A stretch of 64,000 nt of DNA. It comes from Listeria farberi (lineage in GTDB: Bacteria; Bacillota; Bacilli; Lactobacillales; Listeriaceae). The notes under the pieces were generated by a model, which had not been told where the DNA came from, made no database searches, and saw only the letters and a list, made by a program, of their open reading frames with translations. Shown piece after piece: positions 19,614 through 28,933 of this stretch. Every line of letters begins with the position of its first letter. Position 1 is the first letter of the stretch. Location: assembly GCF_014229245.1 (NCBI RefSeq), contig NZ_JAARZJ010000015.1, forward strand, positions 1 through 64,000, given 5' to 3'. The translations under genes and the position numbers were made by a program.

Positions 19614-20646
19614 ATTGCTTAAGATGGCTTTATCAATGGCTTTAACATCAGTGATATTAATACTTTTTATCTGGATATTTGATAAAATTTTCAATCGTTA
19701 TTTAAGTAAGGCGAAAATTTATTATTTATGGCTTGTTGTTTTTTTCTTTTTGACGATACCTTTTTCGTTTTTTTTCTTTATGTCGGCGAAAAATAGTGAT
19801 TTCATGTGGAGAAATAAAACAGGTTTTGAAGGAGTTTCTTCTATTGAGATCAATCAAAATGGAGTATTTTTAGAACGAGATGTTAAAGTTACTTTTTGGA
19901 TGACGGTGCTTGATTATTTATGGTTAGTTTGGTTAATAATATTTTTACTTATTTTTATTTATCGGATAGCCTCTTATAGGAATTTTAAAAAATATGTTTT
20001 TTCAGGTGCGCGAAAAGTAGATGATTTGGAGCAATTAGAAATATTAGCAGGAATAATAGATGAATTAAATATTAAAAAATCTGTTGAATTAATGATTAAT
20101 CCGCTTATTTCATCGCCAATTTTCTTAGGATTAAAAAGAAATGTAATAGTTATACCGGATAAAAAATTTTTAGCGGAAGAACTACAATATATTTTTAGGC
20201 ATGAATTAATCCACTGTAAACGTAAAGATATGTATTATGTATGGGCAACCCAATTTTTCACTTGTCTATATTGGTTTAATCCGTTGATGTATTTTATGAA
20301 TAGGCAGATACAAAAAGATCGTGAATTAGCTTGTGATGAAGCGGTTTTAGCAGATTTACCCGAAAATAAATATGTGGGCTATGGAGATACGCTTCTTTCT
20401 TCGCTTACTAAATCAGGTAGTTACAAAGAATCTTATGTATCAGTTTCACTTCATGAAAATACAAATGCTTTGAAAGAAAGACTCACATTTATCGCCAATT
20501 ACCAAAAGAAAACAAAGAAGACCAAAATATTTTTTTCATTTTTTCTTATATTGTTGTGTGTTAGTGGTCTTTTCTTTAGTTTATTACAAACAGCATGGTT
20601 TACTGTAGAAAAGCAAAATAGTATTACAATTGAACGGAAAAAATAA
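19606..20646 (+). CDS. BlaR1-like M56 membrane metalloprotease without a sensor domain
   Basis: 346 aa. There are four likely membrane segments: two near the N-terminus (about residues 5-25 and 36-58), one near 100-123 and one near 310-332. The zinc protease motif HELIH, with a following ACDEAVL motif, is cytoplasmic. BlaR1/MecR1 carry a penicillin-binding domain of about 250 aa after the last membrane segment; here the protein stops about 15 residues later. So it should cleave the BlaI-like repressor but sense something other than beta-lactams, perhaps through a membrane segment or a partner. Confidence 0.88.
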   Translation: MNELLKMALSMALTSVILILFIWIFDKIFNRYLSKAKIYYLWLVVFFFLTIPFSFFFFMSAKNSDFMWRNKTGFEGVSSIEINQNGVFLERDVKVTFWMTVLDYLWLVWLIIFLLIFIYRIASYRNFKKYVFSGARKVDDLEQLEILAGIIDELNIKKSVELMINPLISSPIFLGLKRNVIVIPDKKFLAEELQYIFRHELIHCKRKDMYYVWATQFFTCLYWFNPLMYFMNRQIQKDRELACDEAVLADLPENKYVGYGDTLLSSLTKSGSYKESYVSVSLHENTNALKERLTFIANYQKKTKKTKIFFSFFLILLCVSGLFFSLLQTAWFTVEKQNSITIERKK

Positions 20647-20653
20647 ACTAGTA

Positions 20654-20687
20654 AAACTTTCTTCATTGATTGAGGGGAGTTTTTTTA
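20654..20687 (+). terminator. Terminator after the M56 gene
   Basis: A 12-bp stem with G-T pairs, AAACTTTCTTCA with TGAGGGGAGTTT, and a T7 tail. Confidence 0.82.
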
Positions 20688-20695
20688 TTGCAGAT

Positions 20696-20724
20696 TTGAC
20701 TTTTAAGACTACATATTGTAGAAT
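20696..20724 (+). promoter_or_regulatory. Promoter of the DUF1266 gene with an internal palindrome
   Basis: TTGACT at 20696-20701, a 17-bp spacer and TAGAAT at 20719-20724. The palindrome CTACA-TAT-TGTAG (20709-20721) overlaps the -10 and resembles BlaI/MecI-type TACA...TGTA operators, so the upstream repressor may control this gene as well. Confidence 0.55.
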
Positions 20725-20762
20725 TAAAAAGCTTAAACAATTACTAAAAAGGCGGGGATTAA

Positions 20763-21422
20763 ATGTTTGGTCGGAAAGAAGTTTCAATACCAGCAGATTA
20801 TCAACAGTTTAATACTTTTCCAACTGAAAGAGAACGATTGCTTTGTATCGGCGCTTCTACTACGGAGTGTAAGCATAAAATCGAAACCAAGTTAGATGGC
20901 TCCAATAAGATGTTAAAGCTTTATTATCCAAAAAACCGTGGCGCTAAGGTTATGAAGTATTGGCTACCAATGTTTGGGATAAATGATTCTAGATCTGCTG
21001 TTGAGATTATTTCTACTTGGATTGAAGGAAATGATTATTATGGAGAGGTCCCGCAGAATGTTACAAGCACAGTCATCAATGACATCGCTAAAGCATCTCG
21101 AAAAAAAGATTTCAATAAGGACTCTTTAGTAAGCTCTGCTGAAAAAATCAAAACGTTTGGGGCATTTGATCTTGAGAGATTAGGGTATTTAGTACGGGTT
21201 TGTTTTTCTTTAGACTTGCTCACTGAAGAACAATCATGGGAGTTTTTGAATAAATTTTGGGAAGATGCAGTCCTGCATTTTGAAAACTGGGATGATTATA
21301 TAGTTAGTTATCTAAATGGACAAGAAGGTATGGGAACTAATTGGTATAGTGACACACTTGTTTCTTATATCCAATTAAAAAAAGATCCAAATAGTTTATT
21401 GAATCAATATCAACTAAGATAA
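20763..21422 (+). CDS. DUF1266 domain protein
   Basis: 219 aa, soluble, no signal peptide. The C-terminal half has the DUF1266 pattern: FGAFDLERLGYLVRVCFSLDLLTEEQSWEF, then a W-rich stretch and FENWDDYIVSYLNGQ. Function is unknown to me. It has its own promoter and lies downstream of the BlaI/M56 pair, whose operator-like palindrome recurs in its promoter. An AAAGGCGGGG stretch precedes the ATG. Confidence 0.75.
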   Translation: MFGRKEVSIPADYQQFNTFPTERERLLCIGASTTECKHKIETKLDGSNKMLKLYYPKNRGAKVMKYWLPMFGINDSRSAVEIISTWIEGNDYYGEVPQNVTSTVINDIAKASRKKDFNKDSLVSSAEKIKTFGAFDLERLGYLVRVCFSLDLLTEEQSWEFLNKFWEDAVLHFENWDDYIVSYLNGQEGMGTNWYSDTLVSYIQLKKDPNSLLNQYQLR

Positions 21423-21447
21423 TACGAAGAGGAGTTAAAAAGAGAAT

Positions 21448-21927
21448 ATGAAGAGAATTTTGAGTGGAGTGGGAATTTTATTAATAGCATTACTTGTAAC
21501 AGCATGTGGAAATGATAAGGCAAGTAATGAAAAAGTGGAAAAAGATACGTATGTGGCTGATTTACAAGGGGCGCAATTAGAAGCGACTTTTTATCATGTA
21601 GATGATAACTTAAGGAAAGTAGATCAAAAGATGGTATATCCATTAGCTTATCTAGGCTTGGAAGAAGGAACTAAAGTAGATGACGCTACGCAAAAGAAAC
21701 TGGAAGAACAAGTAACATCTCAGTATGCCGGTTATAAGGATAGTAAAGGTGCATCGCTTGAAACCAAATTTACAGATAAGGGAATGGAATTAACAATGTC
21801 TGTTGATCTGTATAAAGCAGATAAAAAGTCCGTGAACTCATTACTAGCAGGAACAACGGACCCGAAAAATGTAAGTTATAAAGATACAGTATCTCAATTT
21901 GAAGCACAAGGATATACTAAAAAATAA
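21448..21927 (+). CDS. DUF1307/YehR-like lipoprotein
   Basis: 159 aa. Type II signal peptide with lipobox LVTAC at residues ~16-20, so it is anchored outside the membrane by the Cys. The mature part, with KMVYPLAYLGLEEGTKVDDATQKKLEEQ, resembles DUF1307 lipoproteins (YehR family). The function is unknown. It starts 25 bp after the DUF1266 gene and is probably cotranscribed. Confidence 0.82.
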   Translation: MKRILSGVGILLIALLVTACGNDKASNEKVEKDTYVADLQGAQLEATFYHVDDNLRKVDQKMVYPLAYLGLEEGTKVDDATQKKLEEQVTSQYAGYKDSKGASLETKFTDKGMELTMSVDLYKADKKSVNSLLAGTTDPKNVSYKDTVSQFEAQGYTKK

Positions 21928-21935
21928 TATTTTGA

Positions 21936-21968
21936 AAATAGGTTCCTTTTATTAGAGGAACCTATTTC
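21936..21968 (+). terminator. Hairpin after the lipoprotein gene
   Basis: AAATAGGTTCCT pairs with AGGAACCTATTT, a 12-bp stem. The 3' side has only a short T run, so termination strength is uncertain. Confidence 0.6.
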
Positions 21969-22046
21969 CAAAAATTCCTTTTGTAGCTATTATAGAGCAA
22001 AGTTTTATGCTAAAATAGCTAGAGATATGAAAGGAAGGTGCAGTTG

Positions 22047-22652
22047 ATGACTAATAATCACTACTACACAAACGACGAAACAATGAAACACAACCGAAAA
22101 ACATGGCAAATGATGTTAAAAGGTTTTAATATGAACTTTACAAGCGATAATGGCGTATTTTCCAAAAATACGGTTGATTTTGGTTCGAAATTGTTAATTG
22201 AATCATTTGACTTGGAAGTGAAATCGGGGAAAATTTTGGATGTTGGTTGTGGTTATGGTCCGATGGGGTTAACTGTAGCGAAAGAATTTCCTGAAAGCCA
22301 AATTGAAATGGTAGATGTAAATTTGCGCGCACTGGAACTTGCGAAAGAAAATGCGGAATTAAATAAAATTACGAATACGCATATCTATGAAAGTTCGGTT
22401 TATGATAACGTAACTGCAAAGGACTACCAAGCGATTATTAGTAACCCGCCAATCCGTGCAGGAAAAAAGGTTGTTCATGCAATTTTGGAAGGTGCTTATA
22501 ATCATTTGAAAGAAACCGGAGAACTCTGGATTGTCATTCAAAAGAAACAAGGCGGTCCATCTGCTGAGAAGAAAATGGAAGAAGTTTTCGGTAATGTTGA
22601 AACAGTGGCGAAAAATAAAGGTTATTTTATTTTCAAAAGTGTTAAAAATTAA
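22047..22652 (+). CDS. RsmC-like class I SAM methyltransferase (YbxB family)
   Basis: 201 aa from the ATG at 22047, which has AAGGAAGG eight bases upstream. Motif I is ILDVGCGYGPMGLTVAKEFP and the catalytic N-P-P motif is SNPPIRAGK, as in RsmC/RlmG enzymes that make N2-methylguanine in rRNA. The homologue YbxB lies before rpoB in B. subtilis too. The rRNA target is inferred from the family. Confidence 0.9.
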   Translation: MTNNHYYTNDETMKHNRKTWQMMLKGFNMNFTSDNGVFSKNTVDFGSKLLIESFDLEVKSGKILDVGCGYGPMGLTVAKEFPESQIEMVDVNLRALELAKENAELNKITNTHIYESSVYDNVTAKDYQAIISNPPIRAGKKVVHAILEGAYNHLKETGELWIVIQKKQGGPSAEKKMEEVFGNVETVAKNKGYFIFKSVKN

Positions 22653-22653
22653 G

Positions 22654-22682
22654 TTGTATCGAGTGTGGAAACGTGCTAATAT
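22654..22682 (+). promoter_or_regulatory. Promoter of a short transcript
   Basis: TTGTAT at 22654-22659, a 17-bp spacer and TAATAT at 22677-22682, directly after the methyltransferase stop. With the terminator at 22839-22876 it defines a unit of about 185 bases. Confidence 0.6.
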
Positions 22683-22716
22683 AGAAATACATTTTACTAA
22701 GAAAGGACTGAGGGAC

Positions 22717-22833
22717 ATGCTTAGAATGAGAAATATGCTAGAAAAAAACAACCAATCAAGACAGAAGATAATAGGTATTTCTTTAACGTTCCTTCATGAC
22801 CCAGTAGTGTCTTTTCAAGGTAGCGTCCGTTAA
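22717..22833 (+). CDS. Small ORF, 38 aa, of unknown function
   Basis: ATG at 22717 with AAAGGA nine bases upstream, ending in TAA at 22833, six bases before a strong terminator. The predicted peptide is basic at the start (MLRMRNMLEKNNQSRQKII) with a short hydrophobic middle. It has its own promoter and terminator, so this is either a real small protein or a small RNA that happens to hold an ORF. I do not recognise it. Confidence 0.45.
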   Translation: MLRMRNMLEKNNQSRQKIIGISLTFLHDPVVSFQGSVR

Positions 22834-22838
22834 GAGTT

Positions 22839-22876
22839 AAGTCCTTCAATCTTTCTTGATTGAGGGACTTTTTTAA
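22839..22876 (+). terminator. Terminator of the short transcript
   Basis: A 13-bp stem, AAGTCCTTCAATC with GATTGAGGGACTT, and a T6 tail. It would end the short transcript before rtcB. Confidence 0.92.
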
Positions 22877-22998
22877 TACCTAAAAATAAACTTGAAAGAA
22901 GTGAGTCAAATGACAGTGGGAGATCTGAGTAATTTAAACAGCTAGGAAGAGAAGTGGAGACATTCATTTCTCTATTAAACAGAAAATGAGGAATAGAA

Positions 22999-24177
22999 AT
23001 GCTAACATTAAAAGGAAAGTATAACGAAGCAAAAGTTTTTACAGATAACGTTGATGACAATACAATTGGGCAAATTATTACACTATGCAATCAATCGTTT
23101 GCGAAAGATAGTAAGATTCGGATTATGCCTGATACGCATGGCGGTAAAGGCTGTGTGATTGGAACGACAATGACAATTCAAGATAAAATTGTACCGAATT
23201 TGGTTGGAGTGGACATCGGTTGTGGGCTATATGTAGTGAAACTAAAACCTGGCAAGTTAAAAATGGATTTTGATAAGCTGGATAAAGTTATTCGCGAACG
23301 AGTGCCATCTGGAAGCAAAACACACGATAAACCTGTGGATGAATTTGATTTGGAAGACGTAGTTGCGCCAATTCATCGCGGCTGGGTAGCTAGGAGTGTA
23401 GGGACGCTTGGTGGCGGGAACCATTTCATTGAAGTGAATCAAGGTTCTGACGGTATTTACCTTGTAATTCATAGTGGAAGTCGGGTGCTTGGTAAAGAAA
23501 TCGCGGAATATCACCAAGAAGTAGCTTATAAAGGATTAGACATATTGCGTAAAGAATTGAAATTGGACGCCACTGCTGCGAAAAAACGCGGCAATTTAGA
23601 AATGGCCAACAACTTGAATAACGAGCGCGAGCAAGTGAAATTGGATTATGACTTATCCTATGTGACGGGCTCTGATTTGAAAAATTATTTAAATGACATG
23701 GAAATTGCACAAAAATTTGCTGCTCGTAATCGTTACGTCATGGCAGAAACTATTTTAAAAGCGATGAAGTGGGATAAAGCAGTTGTTTCAGCGTTTGATT
23801 GTGTGCATAATTACATTGATATTGATAACCACATGCTCAGAAAAGGTGCGACATCTGCTCAGCTTGGGGAACAAATTATCGTTCCGCTTAATATGCGCGA
23901 TGGCAGCATCCTTGCAACTGGAAAAGGAAATGCAGATTGGAATTACTCGGCGCCGCACGGGGCGGGAAGGATGCTAAGTCGCTCCAAAGCAAAAGCACAA
24001 ATCAGTTTAGAAAGCTATCAGGCAGCAATGAAAAACGTTTGGACTACTTCTGTTTCTAAAAAAACAATTGATGAAGCTCCAAAAGCATATAAATCAGCTA
24101 AACAATTACTTGTTGATGTAGAAGATACAATGGAAATTCAAGAAATAATTAAACCGTTATACAATTTCAAAGCATGA
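22999..24177 (+). CDS. rtcB: RNA-splicing ligase RtcB
   Basis: 392 aa. It joins RNA 2',3'-cyclic or 3'-phosphate ends to 5'-OH ends using GTP and Mn. The conserved residues are visible: D72 and C75 in GVDIGCG, N141 and H142 in GGGNHFIE, H158 in HSGSR, H270 in VHNYI, and the guanylylated histidine H320 in SAPHGAGRMLSR. It is a short stand-alone form without archease next to it. Role in Listeria is unknown; RNA repair is the family inference. Its last nine codons and trailer recur at 24773-24820 after the next gene. Confidence 0.95.
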   Translation: MLTLKGKYNEAKVFTDNVDDNTIGQIITLCNQSFAKDSKIRIMPDTHGGKGCVIGTTMTIQDKIVPNLVGVDIGCGLYVVKLKPGKLKMDFDKLDKVIRERVPSGSKTHDKPVDEFDLEDVVAPIHRGWVARSVGTLGGGNHFIEVNQGSDGIYLVIHSGSRVLGKEIAEYHQEVAYKGLDILRKELKLDATAAKKRGNLEMANNLNNEREQVKLDYDLSYVTGSDLKNYLNDMEIAQKFAARNRYVMAETILKAMKWDKAVVSAFDCVHNYIDIDNHMLRKGATSAQLGEQIIVPLNMRDGSILATGKGNADWNYSAPHGAGRMLSRSKAKAQISLESYQAAMKNVWTTSVSKKTIDEAPKAYKSAKQLLVDVEDTMEIQEIIKPLYNFKA

Positions 24178-24198
24178 AGGGAAAGAAGCGGCAAATAT
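24151..24198 (+). repeat. Direct repeat, copy 1 (rtcB 3' end)
   Basis: 48 bp covering the last nine rtcB codons and the following trailer. Copy 2 at 24773-24820 matches at 40 of 48 positions without gaps (my count by eye). Confidence 0.85.
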
Positions 24199-24230
24199 AT
24201 ACTTCAATTAAGTAAGAATTGGAGAGTTAT

Positions 24231-24761
24231 ATGAAACTGCAAAATTTAAGGGATGTGTTTTATGTGGAAGATACTTCGGATAGAGATATTAAATATGTAA
24301 ATATAGAGGAATTCGATTTGTCTTGGTATTTTAATAGTGAAGGGATTAAAATGTCGGATGAGGAAATGAAGTATATAAACCCCCTTGCTAAAGCATATAG
24401 TAGCAATATGTGGGAAAAGTATATTAGTCATCGGCATCACCATTTTGAGCAACTTGATTTTGAGGACAAATTACCTTCGTTAGCAAAAATGGATTACAAT
24501 TGGCTAGATGATTTGGATAATGGTATATATGAGGATTTTAGTAATTATCTGTTAAGAAGTATAAACTACAATCAACAAGACACCGTTTTAGCGTTTTGGC
24601 TAAAGGACTATGCTGTAGAAACGGAGTGGCATTTTTTTATAAAACATTGGTCTGAATTCCTTTTTGATCAAGGCGTTATATTAATAAATATTTCAAGGGA
24701 ACAAATCTTGATGTTTTGTTCAAATGGCACTTTGTTAAGAGGAATAAGTTCTTTTAATTAG
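24231..24761 (+). CDS. Hypothetical protein flanked by rtcB-end repeats
   Basis: 176 aa from the ATG at 24231 (GGAGAG site at 24221). Acidic, with many Trp, Tyr and His (for example YISHRHHHFEQLDF), no signal peptide and no membrane segment. The C-terminal part, TEWHFFIKHWSEFLF, faintly resembles DUF2947-type or immunity-type proteins; I am not sure of it. It lies exactly between two 48-bp copies of the rtcB end, so it looks inserted or recombined in. No promoter is evident, so it may rely on rtcB transcription. Confidence 0.65.
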   Translation: MKLQNLRDVFYVEDTSDRDIKYVNIEEFDLSWYFNSEGIKMSDEEMKYINPLAKAYSSNMWEKYISHRHHHFEQLDFEDKLPSLAKMDYNWLDDLDNGIYEDFSNYLLRSINYNQQDTVLAFWLKDYAVETEWHFFIKHWSEFLFDQGVILINISREQILMFCSNGTLLRGISSFN

Positions 24762-24772
24762 GAATTTTCAAG

Positions 24773-24820
24773 AAACCCTTATATAACTTCAAAACATAAT
24801 GAAAAAGAAGCGGCAAATAT
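24773..24820 (+). repeat. Direct repeat, copy 2 (relic rtcB 3' end)
   Basis: Gapless match to 24151-24198 at 40 of 48 positions. Read in the rtcB frame it gives KPLYNFKT and a stop, against KPLYNFKA and a stop in the real gene, with several silent differences. It leads straight into the terminator at 24806-24846, which was probably the original rtcB terminator. Confidence 0.85.
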
Positions 24821-24846
24821 TATAACATGTCGCTTCTTATTTTTCT
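24806..24846 (+). terminator. Terminator before the rpoB leader
   Basis: AAGAAGCG(G)CA pairs with TGTCGCTTCTT around an AT-rich loop, followed by ATTTTTC. Its 5' arm lies in repeat copy 2. Confidence 0.85.
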
Positions 24847-24856
24847 AGAAAAATAT

Positions 24857-24885
24857 TTGACATAGGTGGAGAGATGTTGTATTAT
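24857..24885 (+). promoter_or_regulatory. rpoB-rpoC promoter
   Basis: A consensus TTGACA at 24857-24862, a 17-bp spacer and TATTAT at 24880-24885. It would give a leader of about 400 bases. Confidence 0.85.
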
Positions 24886-24892
24886 AGTATAA

Positions 24893-25299
24893 TGCCAAAA
24901 GAATCTATACCGTTTTTTTGCGTTGCATTTTATTTCAAAATATGACAAAAAATGAAGCGTTTGCGCGGTTTTTGGTGCTATAAATAAACATGGATGTGGT
25001 TTTCAGAAATAGTTGATGAAATCCGCTTTCTTTTTGTCTAAAGCAGCAATTTTTTCTTTTTGAAGTTCCACTTGATTTCGACCTAGGTTTTGTCTGATTG
25101 CGACTATGCGAATCAGATGTACACAAGGTAGCAGGAAACTTTTGATGAACGATGTTTAAGGCTGATGAAGGAGTATGGAAGTACTTACTTTTGAACGATT
25201 TAACTTAAACATCGGGTGCGGGGGGTTCCACTGTTTTTGTGCCTAAAAGAGAAGTCAGTGTGCTTATAAATTTTTTAATTAATTTGAGGGGTGAATAGT
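24893..25299 (+). promoter_or_regulatory. Long structured leader of rpoB
   Basis: About 400 bases without a convincing ORF. Two clear hairpins are visible: TCTGATT with AATCAGA near 25093-25117, and a perfect 11-bp pairing of CGATGTTTAAG (25150-25160) with CTTAAACATCG (25204-25214) enclosing 43 bases. Neither is followed by a T tract, so these are not simple terminators. I do not match it to a known riboswitch; a role in control of RNA polymerase synthesis is possible. Confidence 0.6.
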
Positions 25300-28200
25300 T
25301 TGTCAGGACATTCAGGACATGATGTAAAATATGGACGGCATCGTACGCGTAGAAGTTTTGCGCGAATCAGTGAAGTACTTGAATTACCAAACTTAATTGA
25401 GATTCAAACAGCTTCTTACCAATGGTTCTTAGATGAAGGGCTACGTGAGATGTTCCGCGATATTTCACCAATTGAGGATTTTGCGGGTAATTTATCTTTA
25501 GAATTCATTGATTACGATCTTGGAGAACCGAAATACTCGGTAGAAGAATCTAAGAACCGTGATGCAAACTATGCGGCTCCACTACGCGTGAAGTTACGCC
25601 TAATCAACAAAGAAACCGGCGAAGTAAAAGACCAAGAAGTATTTATGGGTGATTTCCCACTAATGACTGAAATGGGTACGTTCATTATTAATGGGGCAGA
25701 ACGTGTTATCGTTTCCCAATTAGTTCGTTCTCCAGGTGTTTATTTCAATGGAAAACTAGACAAAAATGGTAAAAAAGGCTTTGGTTCTACTGTCATCCCT
25801 AACCGTGGGGCTTGGCTTGAGTATGAAACAGATGCTAAAGACGTTGTACACGTTCGTATTGACCGTACACGTAAATTACCAGTAACTGTTTTACTTCGTG
25901 CACTAGGCTTTGGTTCCGATCAAGAAATTATTGATTTAATTGGGGACAACGACTACTTGCGCAATACACTTGAAAAAGACAACACTGACAATGCTGAAAA
26001 AGCACTTCTAGAAATTTACGAAAGATTACGTCCGGGTGAACCCCCAACAGTTGATAACGCTAGAAGCTTACTAGTTTCTCGTTTCTTTGATCCAAAACGC
26101 TATGATCTTGCAAGTGTTGGACGTTATAAAATCAACAAAAAATTACATCTGAAAAACCGTCTATTCAACCAAACATTAGCAGAAACTTTAGTGGATCCAG
26201 AAACTGGTGAAATTATCGCTTCTAAAGGTGATATTTTGGATCGTCGTAATTTAGATCAAATTATTCCTAATTTAGAAAACGGTGTAGGTTTCCGTACACT
26301 TCGCCCAACTGATGGAGTGATGGAAGATAGCGTACTCGTTCAATCTATTAAAATCTACGCACCAAATGATGAAGAAAAAGAAATCAACATCATTGGTAAC
26401 GCGTATATTGAAGAAAATGTAAAACACATCACGCCTTCTGATATTATTTCATCCATTAGCTACTTCTTTAACTTGCTACATGGTGTTGGCGATACAGATG
26501 ACATCGATCACCTAGGTAATCGTCGTCTTCGTTCTGTTGGCGAACTTTTACAAAACCAATTCCGTATCGGTTTATCCCGTATGGAACGTGTGGTTCGTGA
26601 GCGTATGTCTATTCAAGATATGACTACAATTACGCCACAACAATTGATTAATATTCGCCCAGTAGTTGCATCTATCAAAGAATTCTTTGGTAGCTCACAG
26701 TTGTCTCAGTTTATGGATCAAACAAATCCACTTGGCGAACTTACGCATAAACGTCGTCTTTCGGCGCTTGGACCTGGTGGTTTGACGCGTGAACGTGCTG
26801 GTTATGAAGTACGTGACGTGCATTACTCTCACTATGGCCGTATGTGTCCGATTGAAACGCCAGAGGGACCAAACATTGGTTTGATCAACTCCCTTTCTTC
26901 CTTTGCGAAGGTAAATAAATTCGGCTTTATCGAAACGCCTTACCGCCGCGTAGATCCTGAAACAAACCGTGTTACAGATAAGATTGATTATCTAACTGCG
27001 GATGAAGAGGATAACTATGTAGTAGCACAAGCAAACTCGAAATTAGACGAGCAAGGTACTTTCACAGAAGAAGAAGTTATGGCTCGTTTCCGTTCAGAAA
27101 ACTTAGCGGTAGAAAAAGAACGTATTGACTACATGGATGTATCTCCTAAACAGGTTGTATCTGTTGCGACAGCATGTATTCCGTTCCTTGAAAACGATGA
27201 TAGTAACCGTGCGCTAATGGGAGCGAACATGCAACGTCAAGCAGTTCCTCTTATGCACCCTGAAGCTCCATTTGTTGGAACAGGTATGGAACACGTATCT
27301 GCAAAAGACTCTGGTGCTGCTGTAACTGCTAAACATGACGGTATTGTAGAACACGTTGAAGCTCGCGAAATCTGGGTTCGTCGTGTATCTCTAGTGGATG
27401 GCAAAGAAGTAACTGGCGGAATCGATAAATATACTTTACGTAAATTTGTCCGTTCTAACCAAGGTACTTGTTATAACCAACGTCCAAACGTAGCAGAAGG
27501 TGACCGGGTTGTTAAAGGAGAAATCCTTGGTAACGGTCCATCAATGGATTCCGGTGAACTTGCTCTTGGTCGTAACGTACTAGTTGCGTTCATGACTTGG
27601 GATGGTTATAACTACGAGGATGCGATCATCATGAGTGAACGTCTTGTAAAAGATGACGTTTATACTTCGATTCATATTGAAGAATTCGAATCAGAAGCTC
27701 GTGATACAAAACTCGGGCCTGAAGAAATGACTCGTGATATTCCAAATGTTGGGGAAGACGCTTTACGCGACCTTGACGAACGTGGAATTATCCGTGTTGG
27801 TGCTGAAGTAAAAGACAACGATCTTCTAGTTGGTAAAGTAACACCAAAAGGAGTTACCGAATTAACTGCAGAAGAACGTTTATTACACGCTATCTTTGGT
27901 GAAAAAGCACGGGAAGTTCGTGATACTTCATTACGTGTACCTCATGGCGGCGGCGGAATCGTGCTTGACGTGAAAATCTTTACTCGTGAAGCTGGCGACG
28001 AACTACCACCTGGTGTAAACCAATTAGTACGTGTTTATATTGTACAAAAACGTAAAATCCACGAAGGCGATAAAATGGCCGGACGTCACGGTAACAAAGG
28101 GGTTATCTCCCGTATTTTACCTGAAGAAGATATGCCATTTATGCCAGACGGAACACCTGTTGACATCATGCTTAACCCACTAGGTGTACCATCTCGTATG

Positions 28201-28854
28201 AATATCGGACAAGTACTTGAGCTACACTTAGGTATGGCTGCTCGTGCTTTAGGAATTCACGTTGCAACTCCAGTATTTGATGGAGCGAATGAAGAAGATG
28301 TATGGAGCACTGTGGAAGAAGCCGGTATGGCCCGCGATGCGAAAACAGTTCTTTACGACGGACGTTCTGGTGAAGCATTTGATAACCGTATCTCTGTTGG
28401 TGTAATGTACATGATCAAACTTGCCCACATGGTTGATGATAAACTACATGCTCGTTCAACTGGACCTTACTCTCTAGTAACGCAACAACCGCTTGGTGGT
28501 AAAGCACAATTTGGTGGACAACGTTTTGGTGAAATGGAAGTATGGGCACTGGAAGCATATGGTGCCGCTTATACTCTTCAAGAAATCCTAACGATTAAAT
28601 CAGATGATGTGGTTGGTCGTGTGAAAACTTACGAAGCGATTGTTAAAGGCGAAAGCGTTCCAGAACCTGGTGTGCCAGAATCCTTCAAAGTACTCATCAA
28701 AGAGCTTCAAAGTCTTGGAATGGACGTTAAAATGCTTTCTGCAGACGAAGAAGAAATCGAGATGCGTGATATGGATGATGACGACTTTACTAATCAAAAT
28801 GATGCCTTCAATATCGTACAACCGGAAAATGCAGCCGCTGAAAAGACTGAGTAA
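25300..28854 (+). CDS. rpoB: RNA polymerase beta subunit
   Basis: 1184 aa, starting at TTG 25300, with a GAGGGGTG site seven bases upstream; an in-frame GTG at 25291 would overlap that site. Landmarks include the rifampicin region ([31 protein letters not shown]) with wild-type-looking residues, the [14 protein letters not shown] motif and the C-terminal [24 protein letters not shown]. Catalytic core subunit with RpoC. Confidence 0.98.
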   Translation: MSGHSGHDVKYGRHRTRRSFARISEVLELPNLIEIQTASYQWFLDEGLREMFRDISPIEDFAGNLSLEFIDYDLGEPKYSVEESKNRDANYAAPLRVKLRLINKETGEVKDQEVFMGDFPLMTEMGTFIINGAERVIVSQLVRSPGVYFNGKLDKNGKKGFGSTVIPNRGAWLEYETDAKDVVHVRIDRTRKLPVTVLLRALGFGSDQEIIDLIGDNDYLRNTLEKDNTDNAEKALLEIYERLRPGEPPTVDNARSLLVSRFFDPKRYDLASVGRYKINKKLHLKNRLFNQTLAETLVDPETGEIIASKGDILDRRNLDQIIPNLENGVGFRTLRPTDGVMEDSVLVQSIKIYAPNDEEKEINIIGNAYIEENVKHITPSDIISSISYFFNLLHGVGDTDDIDHLGNRRLRSVGELLQNQFRIGLSRMERVVRERMSIQDMTTITPQQLINIRPVVASIKEFFGSSQLSQFMDQTNPLGELTHKRRLSALGPGGLTRERAGYEVRDVHYSHYGRMCPIETPEGPNIGLINSLSSFAKVNKFGFIETPYRRVDPETNRVTDKIDYLTADEEDNYVVAQANSKLDEQGTFTEEEVMARFRSENLAVEKERIDYMDVSPKQVVSVATACIPFLENDDSNRALMGANMQRQAVPLMHPEAPFVGTGMEHVSAKDSGAAVTAKHDGIVEHVEAREIWVRRVSLVDGKEVTGGIDKYTLRKFVRSNQGTCYNQRPNVAEGDRVVKGEILGNGPSMDSGELALGRNVLVAFMTWDGYNYEDAIIMSERLVKDDVYTSIHIEEFESEARDTKLGPEEMTRDIPNVGEDALRDLDERGIIRVGAEVKDNDLLVGKVTPKGVTELTAEERLLHAIFGEKAREVRDTSLRVPHGGGGIVLDVKIFTREAGDELPPGVNQLVRVYIVQKRKIHEGDKMAGRHGNKGVISRILPEEDMPFMPDGTPVDIMLNPLGVPSRMNIGQVLELHLGMAARALGIHVATPVFDGANEEDVWSTVEEAGMARDAKTVLYDGRSGEAFDNRISVGVMYMIKLAHMVDDKLHARSTGPYSLVTQQPLGGKAQFGGQRFGEMEVWALEAYGAAYTLQEILTIKSDDVVGRVKTYEAIVKGESVPEPGVPESFKVLIKELQSLGMDVKMLSADEEEIEMRDMDDDDFTNQNDAFNIVQPENAAAEKTE

Positions 28855-28933
28855 TTCGGTTCGATAATTGAGACTCCAAAACAATAAGAAACAATGATTT
28901 GTTTTTTGCAAAATATAAAATTAAGCGATCGCT

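Noticed and set aside
22531-22833. A 100-codon frame overlapping the methyltransferase end
   Set aside because: Its first two thirds are an out-of-frame shadow of the methyltransferase; only the part from 22717 has its own start signals.
22876-22998. Sigma-54 promoter for rtcB, as in E. coli
   Set aside because: No GG/GC -24/-12 pair with proper spacing was found.
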